From positions 62,001-126,000 of the forward strand of contig NZ_JAJITD010000014.1 in the NCBI RefSeq assembly GCF_020880815.1: a DNA stretch of 64,000 nucleotides, written 5' to 3'. The notes under the pieces were generated by a model, which had not been told where the DNA came from, did no database searches, and saw only the letters and a program-made list of their open reading frames with translations. How positions within the stretch are numbered: position 1 is the first letter of the stretch; each line of letters starts with the position of its first letter. Origin of the DNA: Paraburkholderia sejongensis (lineage in GTDB: Bacteria; Pseudomonadota; Gammaproteobacteria; Burkholderiales; Burkholderiaceae). Shown piece after piece: positions 33,604 to 42,477 of this stretch. The translations under genes were made by a program, and so were the position numbers.

Positions 33604-34824
33604 TCAATCCCGCGCAGCCGGCCGCGCTTGCCAGGCGGTCAGGATCGCGCGGCCGGTGTTGCCGCTGAGCAGCCGGTTCGACGGCGCATGGATCTGGCTG
33701 CACAGCACGTTGCGATGATGCCGCTCCAGCGCATTGGCACGTGCGAGCCCATGATTGCCCGCTAGTTCCAGTGCAATATCGATCGCCTTGATCGCATTGT
33801 CGACAACCGTCTGCTTGACGGTGGCGGCGAGCGAATCGGGCGCGTTGCCGTGATCGAGCGCGGCGCTGGAGCTTTTCAGCAGCCAGTCGTTGGTTTGCAG
33901 CAGCAGCTCCAGCGCGCCCACGCTCTGCTGGATGGTCGGCAGACCGGCGAGCGGCACCCCGCCGAGCGCATTGGGCCGCCGCTCGTTGAGAAACTGCACG
34001 AGCCAGTCGCGCGCCGCGCGCGCGGCGCCGTCGTAGACGCCGGCGACCAGCGTGAGATACCACGCGGTGGTATGCGCGCTGCGCTGCAAGCCGAGCGTCG
34101 CCGGCTTGAGCGCCACCACGTCGGCGAGCGGCACGGCCACGTCGGTCAGCAGCAGGTCGTGGCTGATGCTCGCGCGCATGCCGAGCGGGTCCCATGTCTC
34201 GACGATGCGCACGCCGCGCGCATCGCGCGGAATCAGAAACTGGCCGAGGCGCGGTTCGGCTTCGTCGGTGCGGGCCAGCACACTGATCCAGGACAGCAGC
34301 GTCGAACCGGTCACGTACAGCTTGTGGCCCGACACGCGCCAGTAATCGCCGTCGCGTCGCGCGACGGTGTCCGGCAGCCCGCCGTGCGACGGCGAGCCGA
34401 GGCCGGGTTCGACCTGCGCCGCGTTCAGCAACGCGGGACCGGTCGCGGCGGCGCGGGACAGCCGGCGCGCCAGATGCGACGGCCAGTCGCCCAGGCCCTC
34501 GCGCTCGGAATAGACGATCGCCGCGTGCTGGCTGTAGTGCATCGCGAGGATCAGCGCGACCGACGGATCGCCATAAGCGATTTCGCGCACGACCGCGCTT
34601 GCCGCGGCGAGCCCCGCGCCGTGGCCGCCATCCGCGGCCGCGACCACCAGCCTGAGCAGATCCGCCTTCTGCAACGCGTCGAACTGCGCGGCCGGCGCTT
34701 CGCCAGTGCGATCGTGGTGCGGGGCGAGTTGCTCGAACTCGCGGGCGAGCGCGGCGGCCCGTTCGCTCCACGCGGCGATGCGCGACGCGTCGTGCGCCGC
34801 CTCGAAGGTTTGAACTGTCGTCAT
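33604..34824 (-). CDS. Acyl-CoA dehydrogenase-fold flavoprotein, DszC/SfnB-like
   Basis: Flavoprotein of 406 residues. It has the dehydrogenase fold, but the ending is that of the DszC/SfnB flavin-dependent monooxygenase group: after ELAGNHGLARANALERHHRN there is VLCSQIHAPSNRLL instead of the usual GGTNEVQR. Other landmarks are SRAAATGPALLNAAQVEPGLGSPSHGG and DYWRVSGHKLYVTGSTLLSWISVLART. Members use reduced FMN and oxygen on organosulfur compounds, or act in sulfur acquisition. The ATG overlaps the amidase stop (ATGA), so both are one unit. A longer open frame to 35880 is a shadow over the amidase. The stop lies 32 bases from the convergent DUF4148 gene. Confidence 0.82.
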   Translation of the reverse strand: MTTVQTFEAAHDASRIAAWSERAAALAREFEQLAPHHDRTGEAPAAQFDALQKADLLRLVVAAADGGHGAGLAAASAVVREIAYGDPSVALILAMHYSQHAAIVYSEREGLGDWPSHLARRLSRAAATGPALLNAAQVEPGLGSPSHGGLPDTVARRDGDYWRVSGHKLYVTGSTLLSWISVLARTDEAEPRLGQFLIPRDARGVRIVETWDPLGMRASISHDLLLTDVAVPLADVVALKPATLGLQRSAHTTAWYLTLVAGVYDGAARAARDWLVQFLNERRPNALGGVPLAGLPTIQQSVGALELLLQTNDWLLKSSSAALDHGNAPDSLAATVKQTVVDNAIKAIDIALELAGNHGLARANALERHHRNVLCSQIHAPSNRLLSGNTGRAILTAWQARPAARD

Positions 34825-36401
34825 CGCGCGCTCACGGAAGCGGTAAAGGCCGGCGGCGCGACGAAGCCGCCATAGGCGGTTTCGAACGCATGCGCGAACG
34901 CGATCGTGGTGCGATCTTCCAGATACGCGCCGACCGCTTGCGCGCTGACCGGCAGGCCGTCGTCGCCGAGGCCGAGCGGGAAGCTCGTCGCGGGCAGGCC
35001 GGGCAATACCGGCAGGCCGGCCCAATAAAACAGATCGAAAAACGGCACGTCGCGCACACCGTCCGCATAAGCGACCGGATAGCTGCGTTCGTCTTTCGGT
35101 ACCTGATGGCCATGTTCGAACGCGGGCGTCGGCGCGACCGGCGTGACCACCACGTCGAATCCGGCGAACAGCTTTTCCCACGCATGACGCAGCACATAGC
35201 GCTGCTCGTTGGCTTTGAGCCATTCGCGATGGGACAAGCCCGGCGCGCGCAGTTGCGCGGCTCGCGCGCTGCGGTCGTCGGGATGCAATGCTTCGAGCTG
35301 CTTCAGAGACTGCGCGCTCAACGGCGGCGGCTCGGCCAGCGACGAGCCGGACAGTGTCCTGAACAACGCGTGCGACACGTTCAGGTCCGGCAACACGCCT
35401 GCCGGCAAATCGGCTGCGCGGGTCACGCGCGTGCCCTGTGCGCGCAACCGTTCGACCACGCGCTCGACCACCCAGCGTTCCGACAGACTCGCTTCGGTGC
35501 TCGGCCATGCGTCGAGCACCAGCACGCGAAACTCTCGCAGCGCGGTGTGCCGCGCGGGCGGCAGCGTCAAGCGCCACCCTTTGGCGGCGAGCGGCTCGCG
35601 ATTGACGAGCAGGTCCAGCGCGAGTTCGAGATCGAGCGCGCTGCGTGCGAGCGGCCCGGCGACGCTGAGGTCGCGGTCGGCGATCCGGCCGCCCGGTGCG
35701 CCGGTGCCGCGCATCGGGACGATTCCATAGCTGGGCTTGTGGCCGAACACGCCGGTGAAATGCGCAGGGATCCGAATCGATCCGCCGATGTCCGAGCCGA
35801 GTTCGAGCGCGACATAGCCTGCCGCCAGCGCCGCGGCCGAACCGCCGGACGAGCCGCCCGGCGAGCGTGCCGGATCCCAAGGATTGCGGGTCACGCCGTA
35901 TACGTCGTTGTAGCTCTCCAGATCGGCGTTGGCGAGCGGTACGTTCGATTTGCCGACGATCACCGCGCCCGCCTCGCGCAATGCGACGACCGCCAGTGCA
36001 TCGCTGGTCGCGCGGTTTTGCGCGTGGCGCGGATCGCCGCCGCTCGTCACGAGTCCGGCGACATCGAACGACTCCTTGACCGTGATCGGCACGCCGAGCA
36101 GCGGCTTGCGCTGACCGCGCGCGAGCGCCGCGTCGGCCTCGCGGGCGGCGCGGCGTGCGCCCTCGACGTCACGTACCGGGAGCGCGTTCAGCGCGCCATC
36201 GAAGTGATTTATCCGCGCCAGCAGATGTTCGAGCAGATCGACCGCCGACACGCGGCCATTGGCGAGCGCGCGGGCTTGCTCGCGGGCACTCGCGAACGTG
36301 AGCGTGTCGAGTAGAGCCGATGCGTCCGCGGCAATGGCAGTGCCGGTGTCTGTTGCAGCGTCCGTCGCGGTTTCGGTGGCGGTTTCCGGAATAGCGGTCA
36401 T
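34821..36401 (-). CDS. Amidase (amidase-signature family)
   Basis: Amidase of 526 residues from ATG 36401. The catalytic Ser-cisSer-Lys triad is visible: Lys in LLGVPITVKESFDVAG, the cis-Ser in SPGGSSGGSAAALAAG and the nucleophile in ELGSDIGGSIRIPAHFTGVFGHKPS. The N-terminus has a low-complexity segment (TATETATDAATDTGTA as encoded) before the fold begins at about residue 25. An in-frame start at 36539 is less likely because a promoter-like block (36505-36545) lies there. It is cotranscribed with the DszC-like gene. It could release an amine or an acid from an amide of an organosulfur compound, or hydrolyse a nitrile-derived amide. Confidence 0.9.
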   Translation of the reverse strand: MTAIPETATETATDAATDTGTAIAADASALLDTLTFASAREQARALANGRVSAVDLLEHLLARINHFDGALNALPVRDVEGARRAAREADAALARGQRKPLLGVPITVKESFDVAGLVTSGGDPRHAQNRATSDALAVVALREAGAVIVGKSNVPLANADLESYNDVYGVTRNPWDPARSPGGSSGGSAAALAAGYVALELGSDIGGSIRIPAHFTGVFGHKPSYGIVPMRGTGAPGGRIADRDLSVAGPLARSALDLELALDLLVNREPLAAKGWRLTLPPARHTALREFRVLVLDAWPSTEASLSERWVVERVVERLRAQGTRVTRAADLPAGVLPDLNVSHALFRTLSGSSLAEPPPLSAQSLKQLEALHPDDRSARAAQLRAPGLSHREWLKANEQRYVLRHAWEKLFAGFDVVVTPVAPTPAFEHGHQVPKDERSYPVAYADGVRDVPFFDLFYWAGLPVLPGLPATSFPLGLGDDGLPVSAQAVGAYLEDRTTIAFAHAFETAYGGFVAPPAFTASVSAR

Positions 36402-36504
36402 AGGAGCGGTAGCGAGGGAGTCAGGAAGCGCCAGGTCGGCGGCGGCAATGCGCCGGCCGTCGGGCGAGGCGGTGATTGAGCATGCGCATGCCTTTGTGGA
36501 AATC

Positions 36505-36545
36505 GAGTAGATCACGGCGCCACGCCGATCGCCAACCAACGAATC
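36505..36545 (-). promoter_or_regulatory. Possible amidase promoter, loosely like the organosulfur promoter family
   Basis: Read on the minus strand, GATTCGTTGGTTGG is followed after 21 bases by CTACTC (36510-36505). This resembles the block at 36664-36711 on the other strand, but the -10 is poor. The 407-base divergent gap (36402-36808) holds both blocks and nothing else I can identify. Confidence 0.3.
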
Positions 36546-36663
36546 ATGCTAAGTAATTCGCTTCGAGCAGCCGGCAGCCCGACGGTCCGGTCTCAAGCGA
36601 TTGAAATGGATTCCTGACTATCTGCGGATGCCGGGCGCCGCGCATTTCAGAATCACGCATATA

Positions 36664-36711
36664 AATAGCTCGATTCACTGGTTTTGCGCGCGCGAGCCTG
36701 TCCCTATACTG
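36664..36711 (+). promoter_or_regulatory. Organosulfur-type promoter A
   Basis: An upstream block AATAGCTCGATTCACTGG (36664-36681) abuts a weak -35 (TTTTGC, 36682-36687), and TATACT (36705-36710) lies 17 bases downstream, inside CTATACTG. Spacing from the GG to CTATACTG is 22 bases, identical to the promoters at 39650, 52280 and 59936. The weak -35 and conserved upstream part suggest an activator-dependent promoter. Confidence 0.65.
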
Positions 36712-36808
36712 ATTCGTCACTTCGGCACGCGCGCTGCGCGCGTGCCGGTTCGATTTTCCGAACTGCCGGATCCGCGACGATCCGCGCGTATTTACAAGGA
36801 CTCGATGC

Positions 36809-38026
36809 ATGCAGGTCTCACAACAAAATCCGGCGCGCGCGCAACTGGACGCGGCGCTCGCCGCGCTGCCGGCGCTCGCTCAGGCCATCGGCGAAGATGC
36901 CGCGCAGCGCGAACTGCGGCGCGAGTTGCCGTTCGACCGTTTCGCGCTGTTTCGCGAATCGCGCCTGAGCGTGCTGCGTTTTCCGCTCGAATGGGGCGGC
37001 CTGGGCGGCTCGCTCGAAGATCTGTTTCAGGTGATCGCGACGCTCGCCGCGCACGAATCGAATGTCGCGCACGCATTGCGGATTCACTACGACCTGACCG
37101 AGCAATTGTTGTTGTCGCCGCGTTCCGCGTTCAACGACCGGCAGATCGAACGGATTCGCGAAGGCGCGATTTTCGGCGGCGCGTCGACCGAGCTCGGTAC
37201 GTCGCGCCCGGGTGAGATCGTCACGAAGCTGGTGCGCGACGGCGAGCACTTCCGCGTGACGGGCCGGAAATACTATTCGACCGGCACCGCGTTTGCCGAC
37301 TATGCGCGCATCAACGTGCAGGACGAGAACGACGAAAAAGTGTCGATCGTGATTCCGGTGTCGCGCGAAGGCCTGAGCGTGCTCGACGATTGGGACGGGA
37401 TGGGCCAGCGCATGACGGCGAGCGGCAGCCTCGTGCTGGAGAACGTCCAGGTGTTCGCCGACGAAGTCGCCACGCGCGGCTATACGAGTCTCGCCGGCCG
37501 GCATGGCAGCGCGGTGCGGCAATTGCATCTGGTGTCGGTCGCGGCGGGGATCGTGCGCAATATCGTCGCCGATGCGCGCCGCTACGTCACGCAATACGGC
37601 CGGCCGGTGCTGCATAGTCCCGCGCCGTCCGCGCGCGAAGACGGCTTCGTGCAGCAGGTGGTCGGCGAACTGGCCGCGCACAGCCTGTCCATCGATGCGC
37701 TGATCGCGAGCAACGCGCGCACCCTCGACCGCTCGGCGCAGGCGATCCACAGCGGCGCGGCGGACGCGGAGGAACGCGTACTCGAAGGCGCGCTGACCAC
37801 CGCCAAGACGCAACTGGTGGTCAGCAAGCTCGCGCTGCATGCGGGCGAGCGTTTGTTCGAGATCGGCGGCGCATCGGCCACCGGGCGCACGCATAACTTC
37901 GACCGTCACTGGCGCAATCTGCGCACCATCTTCAGCCACAATCCGTTGCTGCACAAAGCGCGGGTGATCGGCGATTACGAGTTGAACGGCGTGACCACGC
38001 ATCTGACCGAAGGGCGCGTGTTCTGA
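36809..38026 (+). CDS. DszC/SfnB-like flavin-dependent monooxygenase
   Basis: Flavoprotein of 405 residues of the acyl-CoA dehydrogenase fold. The ending SATGRTHNFDRHWRNLRTIFSHNPLLHKARVIGDYELNG is characteristic of DszC/SfnB-type monooxygenases (D-R-x-W-R-N-x-R-T, then HxP and G-x-Y-x-LNG). Earlier landmarks are FRESRLSVLRFPLEWGGLGGS and FGGASTELGTSRPGEI. Known members oxidise sulfides and sulfoxides to sulfones with FMNH2 and oxygen, or serve in sulfur starvation. AAGGA lies eight bases before the ATG. It is a single gene followed by a strong terminator and has its own promoter A. No flavin reductase gene is visible in the window. Confidence 0.88.
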   Translation: MQVSQQNPARAQLDAALAALPALAQAIGEDAAQRELRRELPFDRFALFRESRLSVLRFPLEWGGLGGSLEDLFQVIATLAAHESNVAHALRIHYDLTEQLLLSPRSAFNDRQIERIREGAIFGGASTELGTSRPGEIVTKLVRDGEHFRVTGRKYYSTGTAFADYARINVQDENDEKVSIVIPVSREGLSVLDDWDGMGQRMTASGSLVLENVQVFADEVATRGYTSLAGRHGSAVRQLHLVSVAAGIVRNIVADARRYVTQYGRPVLHSPAPSAREDGFVQQVVGELAAHSLSIDALIASNARTLDRSAQAIHSGAADAEERVLEGALTTAKTQLVVSKLALHAGERLFEIGGASATGRTHNFDRHWRNLRTIFSHNPLLHKARVIGDYELNGVTTHLTEGRVF

Positions 38027-38072
38027 GCGGCGGGCGGCTGCGCCTGGCCGTCGTAGCGTGTGCGGCAAAAGA

Positions 38073-38105
38073 CATCCCGATCCGTCGCCGGATCGGGATG
38101 TTTCG
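38073..38105 (+). terminator. Rho-independent terminator, bidirectional
   Basis: CATCCCGATCC (38073-38083) and GGATCGGGATG (38090-38100) form a perfect 11-bp stem with a six-base loop, followed by TTTCGTTTT. On the minus strand the reverse also ends in CTTTTG, so it serves the convergent porin gene that stops at 38108. Confidence 0.92.
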
Positions 38106-38107
38106 TT

Positions 38108-39337
38108 TTAAAACGTATGCTTGATGCCCGCCGACACGGCCACCTGTTTGTTCGTCGCGGACGGCGTCAGATAGCCGATCGCCGCGACCGCCGGACGCCC
38201 GAGCGAATCGGTGCCGCTCGCGTGCTGGAATGCGCCGGTCACATACAGGTCGGTCGCTTTCGACAGCGAATACGCGGCGCCGAGATTGACCTGCTCGTAC
38301 TTCGCGCCTTCCTTGCCGTTCACGCTGCCGCCCGACGTGTAGTCGAACGAAGTGCCGAAGCGCAGGAACGGCGTCGCCTGATAACGCAGGCTCGCGCTGA
38401 CGGTGCCGAGCACCGCGGTGCCGCTGTAGTTCAGCGTATTGAGCGTGGGATTGGCGCCGAGCCCGCGGTATTGGGTATTCGCATATGCGAGACCGAAGAT
38501 CGCGCTGCCCGCCGTATAAGTAGCGGCGACGGACACGGTCTGCTGCGTATTGGCCGACGCGAAGCCCGCGATGGCCGGATTCGATTCGGCGGTGGTGGCC
38601 GAGCCGGCCGAGCCGAGATTATTGCCGGTGCTGCTCGCATTCGGGTTGGTGCCGTATAGCGACGTATTCGGATTGCGCGCATTCAGAATCGACGCGGCGA
38701 GTGCGAAAGAACCGCCGGTATAACTCGCGCCGAGTGACCAGTACTGGTTCTGCGTGACGTTACCAGCGACGCCGCCGAGGCTGTACAGGCCGGCGAAGCG
38801 CAAGCCCCCGTAGGTATCGGACAGATACTTGAGCGAGTTGTTGATACGGTGCGTGAAGTTCAGATTGTCGTGGTCGGCAGGGTGGATCGACAGATTGCCC
38901 CAATACCACCCGTAAATCAGCGGCGACACCAGTTCGACCTGCGCGTCGCCCTGGCGGCCCAGTGTGAAGGTGCCGTACCGCGGCGCGGTGAAACCGACGT
39001 ACGCCTGGCGGCCGAACAGCGCGCCGCCTTGCCCGAGTGAGCCGTTGGCGATGCTGAAGCCGCCCTCGAGCGCGAAGATCGCCTTGATCTGATTGCCCAG
39101 ATCCTCGACCCCTTTCAGGCCCCAGCGGCTCGACGAAAGTCCCGACGTGCCGTTATCGAACAGTGCGACTTGCGAGCCGCCGCGCGGCCGCCCGGAGGAG
39201 GACGTCGCAGCGGTCTGCGCGTTGTTCACGTAGGTGACGTTGCCGGTCACGATCCCGTAAAGCGTGACGCTGCTTTGAGCACTGGCGGTACCGATCATCA
39301 ACGAAGACATGCTGAAAGCGAAAAGCAGTTTTTTCAT
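38108..39337 (-). CDS. Gram-negative trimeric porin
   Basis: Outer-membrane porin of 409 residues from ATG 39337. A signal peptide (MKKLLFAFSMSSLMIGTASA) is followed by QSSVTLYGIVTGNVTYV, the first strand of the Burkholderiaceae porin family. SSRWGLKGVEDLGNQIKAIF, LFGRQAYVGFTAPRYGTFTLGRQ and a C-terminal Phe (AGIKHTF) complete the pattern. An upstream frame to 39445 lacks a signal peptide at its start and is rejected. It lies between a DszC-like gene and the ABC transporter genes, which suggests uptake of the organosulfur substrate across the outer membrane. Confidence 0.95.
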   Translation of the reverse strand: MKKLLFAFSMSSLMIGTASAQSSVTLYGIVTGNVTYVNNAQTAATSSSGRPRGGSQVALFDNGTSGLSSSRWGLKGVEDLGNQIKAIFALEGGFSIANGSLGQGGALFGRQAYVGFTAPRYGTFTLGRQGDAQVELVSPLIYGWYWGNLSIHPADHDNLNFTHRINNSLKYLSDTYGGLRFAGLYSLGGVAGNVTQNQYWSLGASYTGGSFALAASILNARNPNTSLYGTNPNASSTGNNLGSAGSATTAESNPAIAGFASANTQQTVSVAATYTAGSAIFGLAYANTQYRGLGANPTLNTLNYSGTAVLGTVSASLRYQATPFLRFGTSFDYTSGGSVNGKEGAKYEQVNLGAAYSLSKATDLYVTGAFQHASGTDSLGRPAVAAIGYLTPSATNKQVAVSAGIKHTF

Positions 39338-39487
39338 AGTTGTTCGAAACGTTGTTTGAAGAAGGAGAGGTGAGCGAGAGACCGGGAAAGAGTTCTGGTG
39401 CAGCCGGCGTGAACGATAAGCAGAATCGAACGGCGAAACAAACAATCAAATCCAATATCGATTTCAGTGGTTTATTTCGAAAAAATG

Positions 39488-39499
39488 TTGGCACGCCAA
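39488..39499. promoter_or_regulatory. Palindrome TTGGCACGCCAA in the divergent gap
   Basis: TTGGC-AC-GCCAA is a perfect inverted repeat in the 432-base gap between the porin and binding-protein genes (39338-39769). Its position about 150 bases from each start fits an operator for either gene. The remaining gap is AT-richer; apart from promoter F I see no coding sequence in it. Confidence 0.35.
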
Positions 39500-39633
39500 T
39501 AGATCGGCGATATCGACGAGCGCCGGCAATGCATTTGCAATCCTTATTGGATTCGCGATTACCGTGCTGTTGGATTAGTCGTCGAGCGTGGTTTCGCAGA
39601 GAACGAAATCGCCTTCGTCCGCAAGCTGCTTTG

Positions 39634-39681
39634 CATATGCGCAACCATTGGTTCTATTAGCGCGGCTGCGCCTTTATCGTA
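39634..39681 (+). promoter_or_regulatory. Organosulfur-type promoter F
   Basis: CATATGCGCAACCATTGG (39634-39651) is followed after exactly 22 bases by TTATCGTA, giving the -10 TATCGT (39675-39680) and a weak -35 TTCTAT (39652-39657). The GCGCAA and TTGG parts and the spacing match the promoters at 36.7, 52.3 and 59.9 kb. Confidence 0.5.
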
Positions 39682-39769
39682 AGTGCTGCACGAGCGGCGC
39701 TGCGCGCTCGAAACTCTTTCGCGGGCCAACCCGTTTAGACCGACGCATAGATACAAGGATGTGAATCAC

Positions 39770-41380
39770 ATGGCAGGACTGAATCGCCGCGCCTTTCTGA
39801 TTTCCTCGACTGCCGCGCTGGCGGTCTCCGGCATGCCGGCATTAAGCTTCGCGCAGAGCGCCACCAATGGTGCGGCGCCCACGCGCGGCGGCACGCTGAA
39901 CATGCTGATCAATCCCGAGCCGCCGGTGCTCGTGTCGATTTTTCAGACCACCGGCCCCGCGCTGGTCGCGAGTTCAAAAGTGCTCGAAGGTCTGCTAGCG
40001 TACGACTTCGATTTGCGGCCCAAGCCGCAATTGGCGACCGCATGGAGAACCAGTCCCGACGGCCTGAAGTACATCTTCACGCTGCGCGAAAACGTCCGCT
40101 GGCATGACGGCCTACCGTTTACGTCGGCGGACGTCGCGTTCTCGATCGAATTGCTGAAGTCGATTCATCCGCGTGGCCGCAGTACCTTCGCGAACGTCAC
40201 GCGAGTCTCGACGCCCGATGCGCGCACCGCGGTGATCGAACTATCGAAGCCCGCGCCGTATCTGTTGAAGGCGCTGTCGGCCGGCGAGTCGCCGATCGTG
40301 CCGAAGCATCTGTATGCGTCCGGTGATCCGCTCACCAATCCGCACAACAACGCGCCGGTCGGCACCGGGCCGTTTCGCTTCAAGTCGTGGACGCGCGGCG
40401 CGAATATCGTCTACGAGCGCAATCCGGACTACTGGGACGCCGGCAAGCCGTATATCGACGCGCTGGTGCTGAAGGTCATTCCCGACGCGGCCGCGCGCTC
40501 TGCCGCGTTCGAAACCGGCGCCCTCGATCTGGGCGGCGAGAATCCGGTGCCGCTCACCGATCTGCCGCGCCTCACGCAATTGCCGCAATTGGCTGTCGAA
40601 ACGCGCGGCTACCGCTTTCTCGAACCGCTGGCTGAGATCGACTTCAATCTTCAGCATCCGATCCTGAAGGACCTGCGGGTGCGTCAGGCGATCGCGCATG
40701 CGATCAATCCGCAAGTGGTGCTGCGCACGGTCGCGTATGGCTACGCCGACCTGTCGCCGACGCCGATCACGCCGGGCTCCCCGTATCACGACGCGAAGCT
40801 CGCACCGTACGCATTCGATACCGCCGCCGCCGAACAGCTGCTCGACGCCGCCGGTTATCCGCGCAAGGCCGGCGGCGTGCGCTTCAGTCTCACGCACGAC
40901 TTTTTGCCGTACGGCGACATGTACCGCCGCCAGGCCGACTACGTGAAATCGGCGCTCGCAAAGGTGGGGATCGACGTGACGGTGCGCTCGCAGGACTTGC
41001 CCGCGTTCCTGAAGCGCGTGTACGCGGACCGTCAGTTCGACTTCAGCAGCATCGGCGTGAATACGCTGTTCGATCCGAGTGTCGGCGTGCAGCGTCTGTA
41101 CTGGTCGCAGAACATTCGCCCAGGCGTGCCGTTCTCGAACGCGCCGCACTACAGCAATGCCGAGGTGGACCGCCTGCTCGAAGCCGCCGCGATCGAAACT
41201 GACGAGAGCAAACGCGTCGCGCTGTATCAGCAGTTCCAGCAGATCGTCTACCGCGATCTGCCGATTCTCAACCTCGTCGCGCCGCGCATGGTGACGCTCG
41301 CGAACCGGCGGGTTCATAACCATACGGTGTCCGCGCAAGGCCTCGAAGGCAATCTGGCGGACGTTTATCTGAGCGCATGA
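39770..41380 (+). CDS. ABC transporter substrate-binding protein (peptide/nickel family 5), Tat signal
   Basis: Periplasmic binding protein of 536 residues. The N-terminus MAGLNRRAFLISSTAALAVSG has a twin-arginine motif (NRRAFL), so export in folded form is likely. Family 5 landmarks are GGTLNMLINPEPP, VLEGLLAYDFDLRPKPQLATAW, VRWHDGLPFTSADVAFSI and NAPVGTGPFRFKSWTRG. ATG 39770 is chosen because the Tat signal starts there. It is first in an operon with two permeases and a fused ATPase. It is one of four close paralogs in this region (also 45306, 48061, 52982), which share the HPRGRSTFANVT-type segment in whole or part. The ligand may be a non-peptide organosulfur compound. Confidence 0.94.
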   Translation: MAGLNRRAFLISSTAALAVSGMPALSFAQSATNGAAPTRGGTLNMLINPEPPVLVSIFQTTGPALVASSKVLEGLLAYDFDLRPKPQLATAWRTSPDGLKYIFTLRENVRWHDGLPFTSADVAFSIELLKSIHPRGRSTFANVTRVSTPDARTAVIELSKPAPYLLKALSAGESPIVPKHLYASGDPLTNPHNNAPVGTGPFRFKSWTRGANIVYERNPDYWDAGKPYIDALVLKVIPDAAARSAAFETGALDLGGENPVPLTDLPRLTQLPQLAVETRGYRFLEPLAEIDFNLQHPILKDLRVRQAIAHAINPQVVLRTVAYGYADLSPTPITPGSPYHDAKLAPYAFDTAAAEQLLDAAGYPRKAGGVRFSLTHDFLPYGDMYRRQADYVKSALAKVGIDVTVRSQDLPAFLKRVYADRQFDFSSIGVNTLFDPSVGVQRLYWSQNIRPGVPFSNAPHYSNAEVDRLLEAAAIETDESKRVALYQQFQQIVYRDLPILNLVAPRMVTLANRRVHNHTVSAQGLEGNLADVYLSA

Positions 41381-41411
41381 ATGAACGCATGAATGAGCCC
41401 ATGACTGAGCA
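41374..41411. repeat. 12-base tandem repeats between binding protein and permease genes
   Basis: GCATGAATGAAC, GCATGAATGAGC and CCATGACTGAGC follow each other across the stop codon of the binding-protein gene, giving several in-phase ATG codons that are not used. Confidence 0.6.
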
Positions 41412-41426
41412 CAAGGGAGCGAGACG

Positions 41427-42407
41427 ATGAGCCGTGGTCTGCGTTTTGCCGCGATTGCGCGGCGTACCGCGTGGCAGGCGTTGCCGACCGTGATCGGCAT
41501 CGTGATCCTGAACTTCTTTCTGCTGAAGCTGATGCCGGGCGACGCGGCCGACGTGCTGGCCGGCGAGTCCGGTTCGGCGACCGTCGAAACGATGCAGGTG
41601 CTGCGCGCGAAGTTCGGTCTCGATCAGCCGGTGTTGCAGCAGTTGTGGTCGTATCTCGCGCATCTGGCGCATTTCAGTCTCGGCTATTCGCCGCGCTACG
41701 ACATGCCCGTGATGCAGCTGATTCTGTCGCGGCTGCCCAATACGCTGCTGCTGATGGGCGTCGCGCTGTCGTTCGCGATCGTCGCGGGCGTGGCGCTCGG
41801 CGCGGTGATGGCGCATTGGGCCGGCAAGTGGCCGGACCGCGTGCTGTCGGTGCTCGCATTGCTGTTTTACTCGACGCCGGGCTTCTGGATCGGCCTGCTT
41901 GCGATCGTGCTGTTCTCGGTGCATCTGGGCTGGCTGCCGAGCGGCGGCAATGTCACGCTCGGCGTGCAGCTGCACGGCTTCGCGTATTTCGTCGACGCGC
42001 TCAGGCACGTGCTGCTGCCGGCCGCGACCCTGTCGACTTTCTTCGTCGCGATCTACGCGCGGCTCACGCGCGCGGCGATGCTCGAAGTGCAGCGCCAGGA
42101 TTTCGTGCGCACCGCGCAGGCGAAGGGCCTGCATCCGTGGCGCGTGACGGTGCGTCATGTGCTGCGCAACGCGTTGATCCCGCTGACGACGATCGTCGGC
42201 ATTCATTTCGGCACGCTGCTGGGCGGCGCGGCCGTCACCGAAACGGTGTTCAGCTGGCCGGGGCTCGGCCGGCTCGCGCTCGATGCGGTGATGGCGCGCG
42301 ACTTCAGCGTGCTGCTCGGCGTGCTGCTGCTGTCGTCGATGCTGGTGATCGTCGCCAATCTGCTGGTCGATCTGCTGCAGGCGTGGCTCGATCCGCGCAT
42401 CGCGTGA
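41427..42407 (+). CDS. ABC transporter permease, DppB-like
   Basis: Inner-membrane permease of 326 residues with six helices. The first helix contains TAWQALPTVIGIVILNFFLLKLMPGD, the N-terminal signature of the DppB/GsiC group. The ATPase-contacting EAA loop is VRTAQAKGLHPWRVTVRHVLRNALIP near residue 230, and GGAAVTETVFSWPGLGRLALDAVMARD follows. GGGAG lies before the ATG. It forms the heterodimeric channel with the next gene product and works with the upstream binding protein. Confidence 0.95.
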   Translation: MSRGLRFAAIARRTAWQALPTVIGIVILNFFLLKLMPGDAADVLAGESGSATVETMQVLRAKFGLDQPVLQQLWSYLAHLAHFSLGYSPRYDMPVMQLILSRLPNTLLLMGVALSFAIVAGVALGAVMAHWAGKWPDRVLSVLALLFYSTPGFWIGLLAIVLFSVHLGWLPSGGNVTLGVQLHGFAYFVDALRHVLLPAATLSTFFVAIYARLTRAAMLEVQRQDFVRTAQAKGLHPWRVTVRHVLRNALIPLTTIVGIHFGTLLGGAAVTETVFSWPGLGRLALDAVMARDFSVLLGVLLLSSMLVIVANLLVDLLQAWLDPRIA

Positions 42408-42477
42408 AGGCCGCTGCAATGGCTGAACGAAACGCGCATCCCCCTTTGCGCCAGGCGTTTTTTCACAGAGAGATCAC

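Noticed and set aside
34825..35880. N-terminal extension of the 33604 flavoprotein through the amidase gene
   Set aside because: It is out of frame with the amidase, Arg/Ala-rich, and the family start at 34824 has the usual ATGA coupling.
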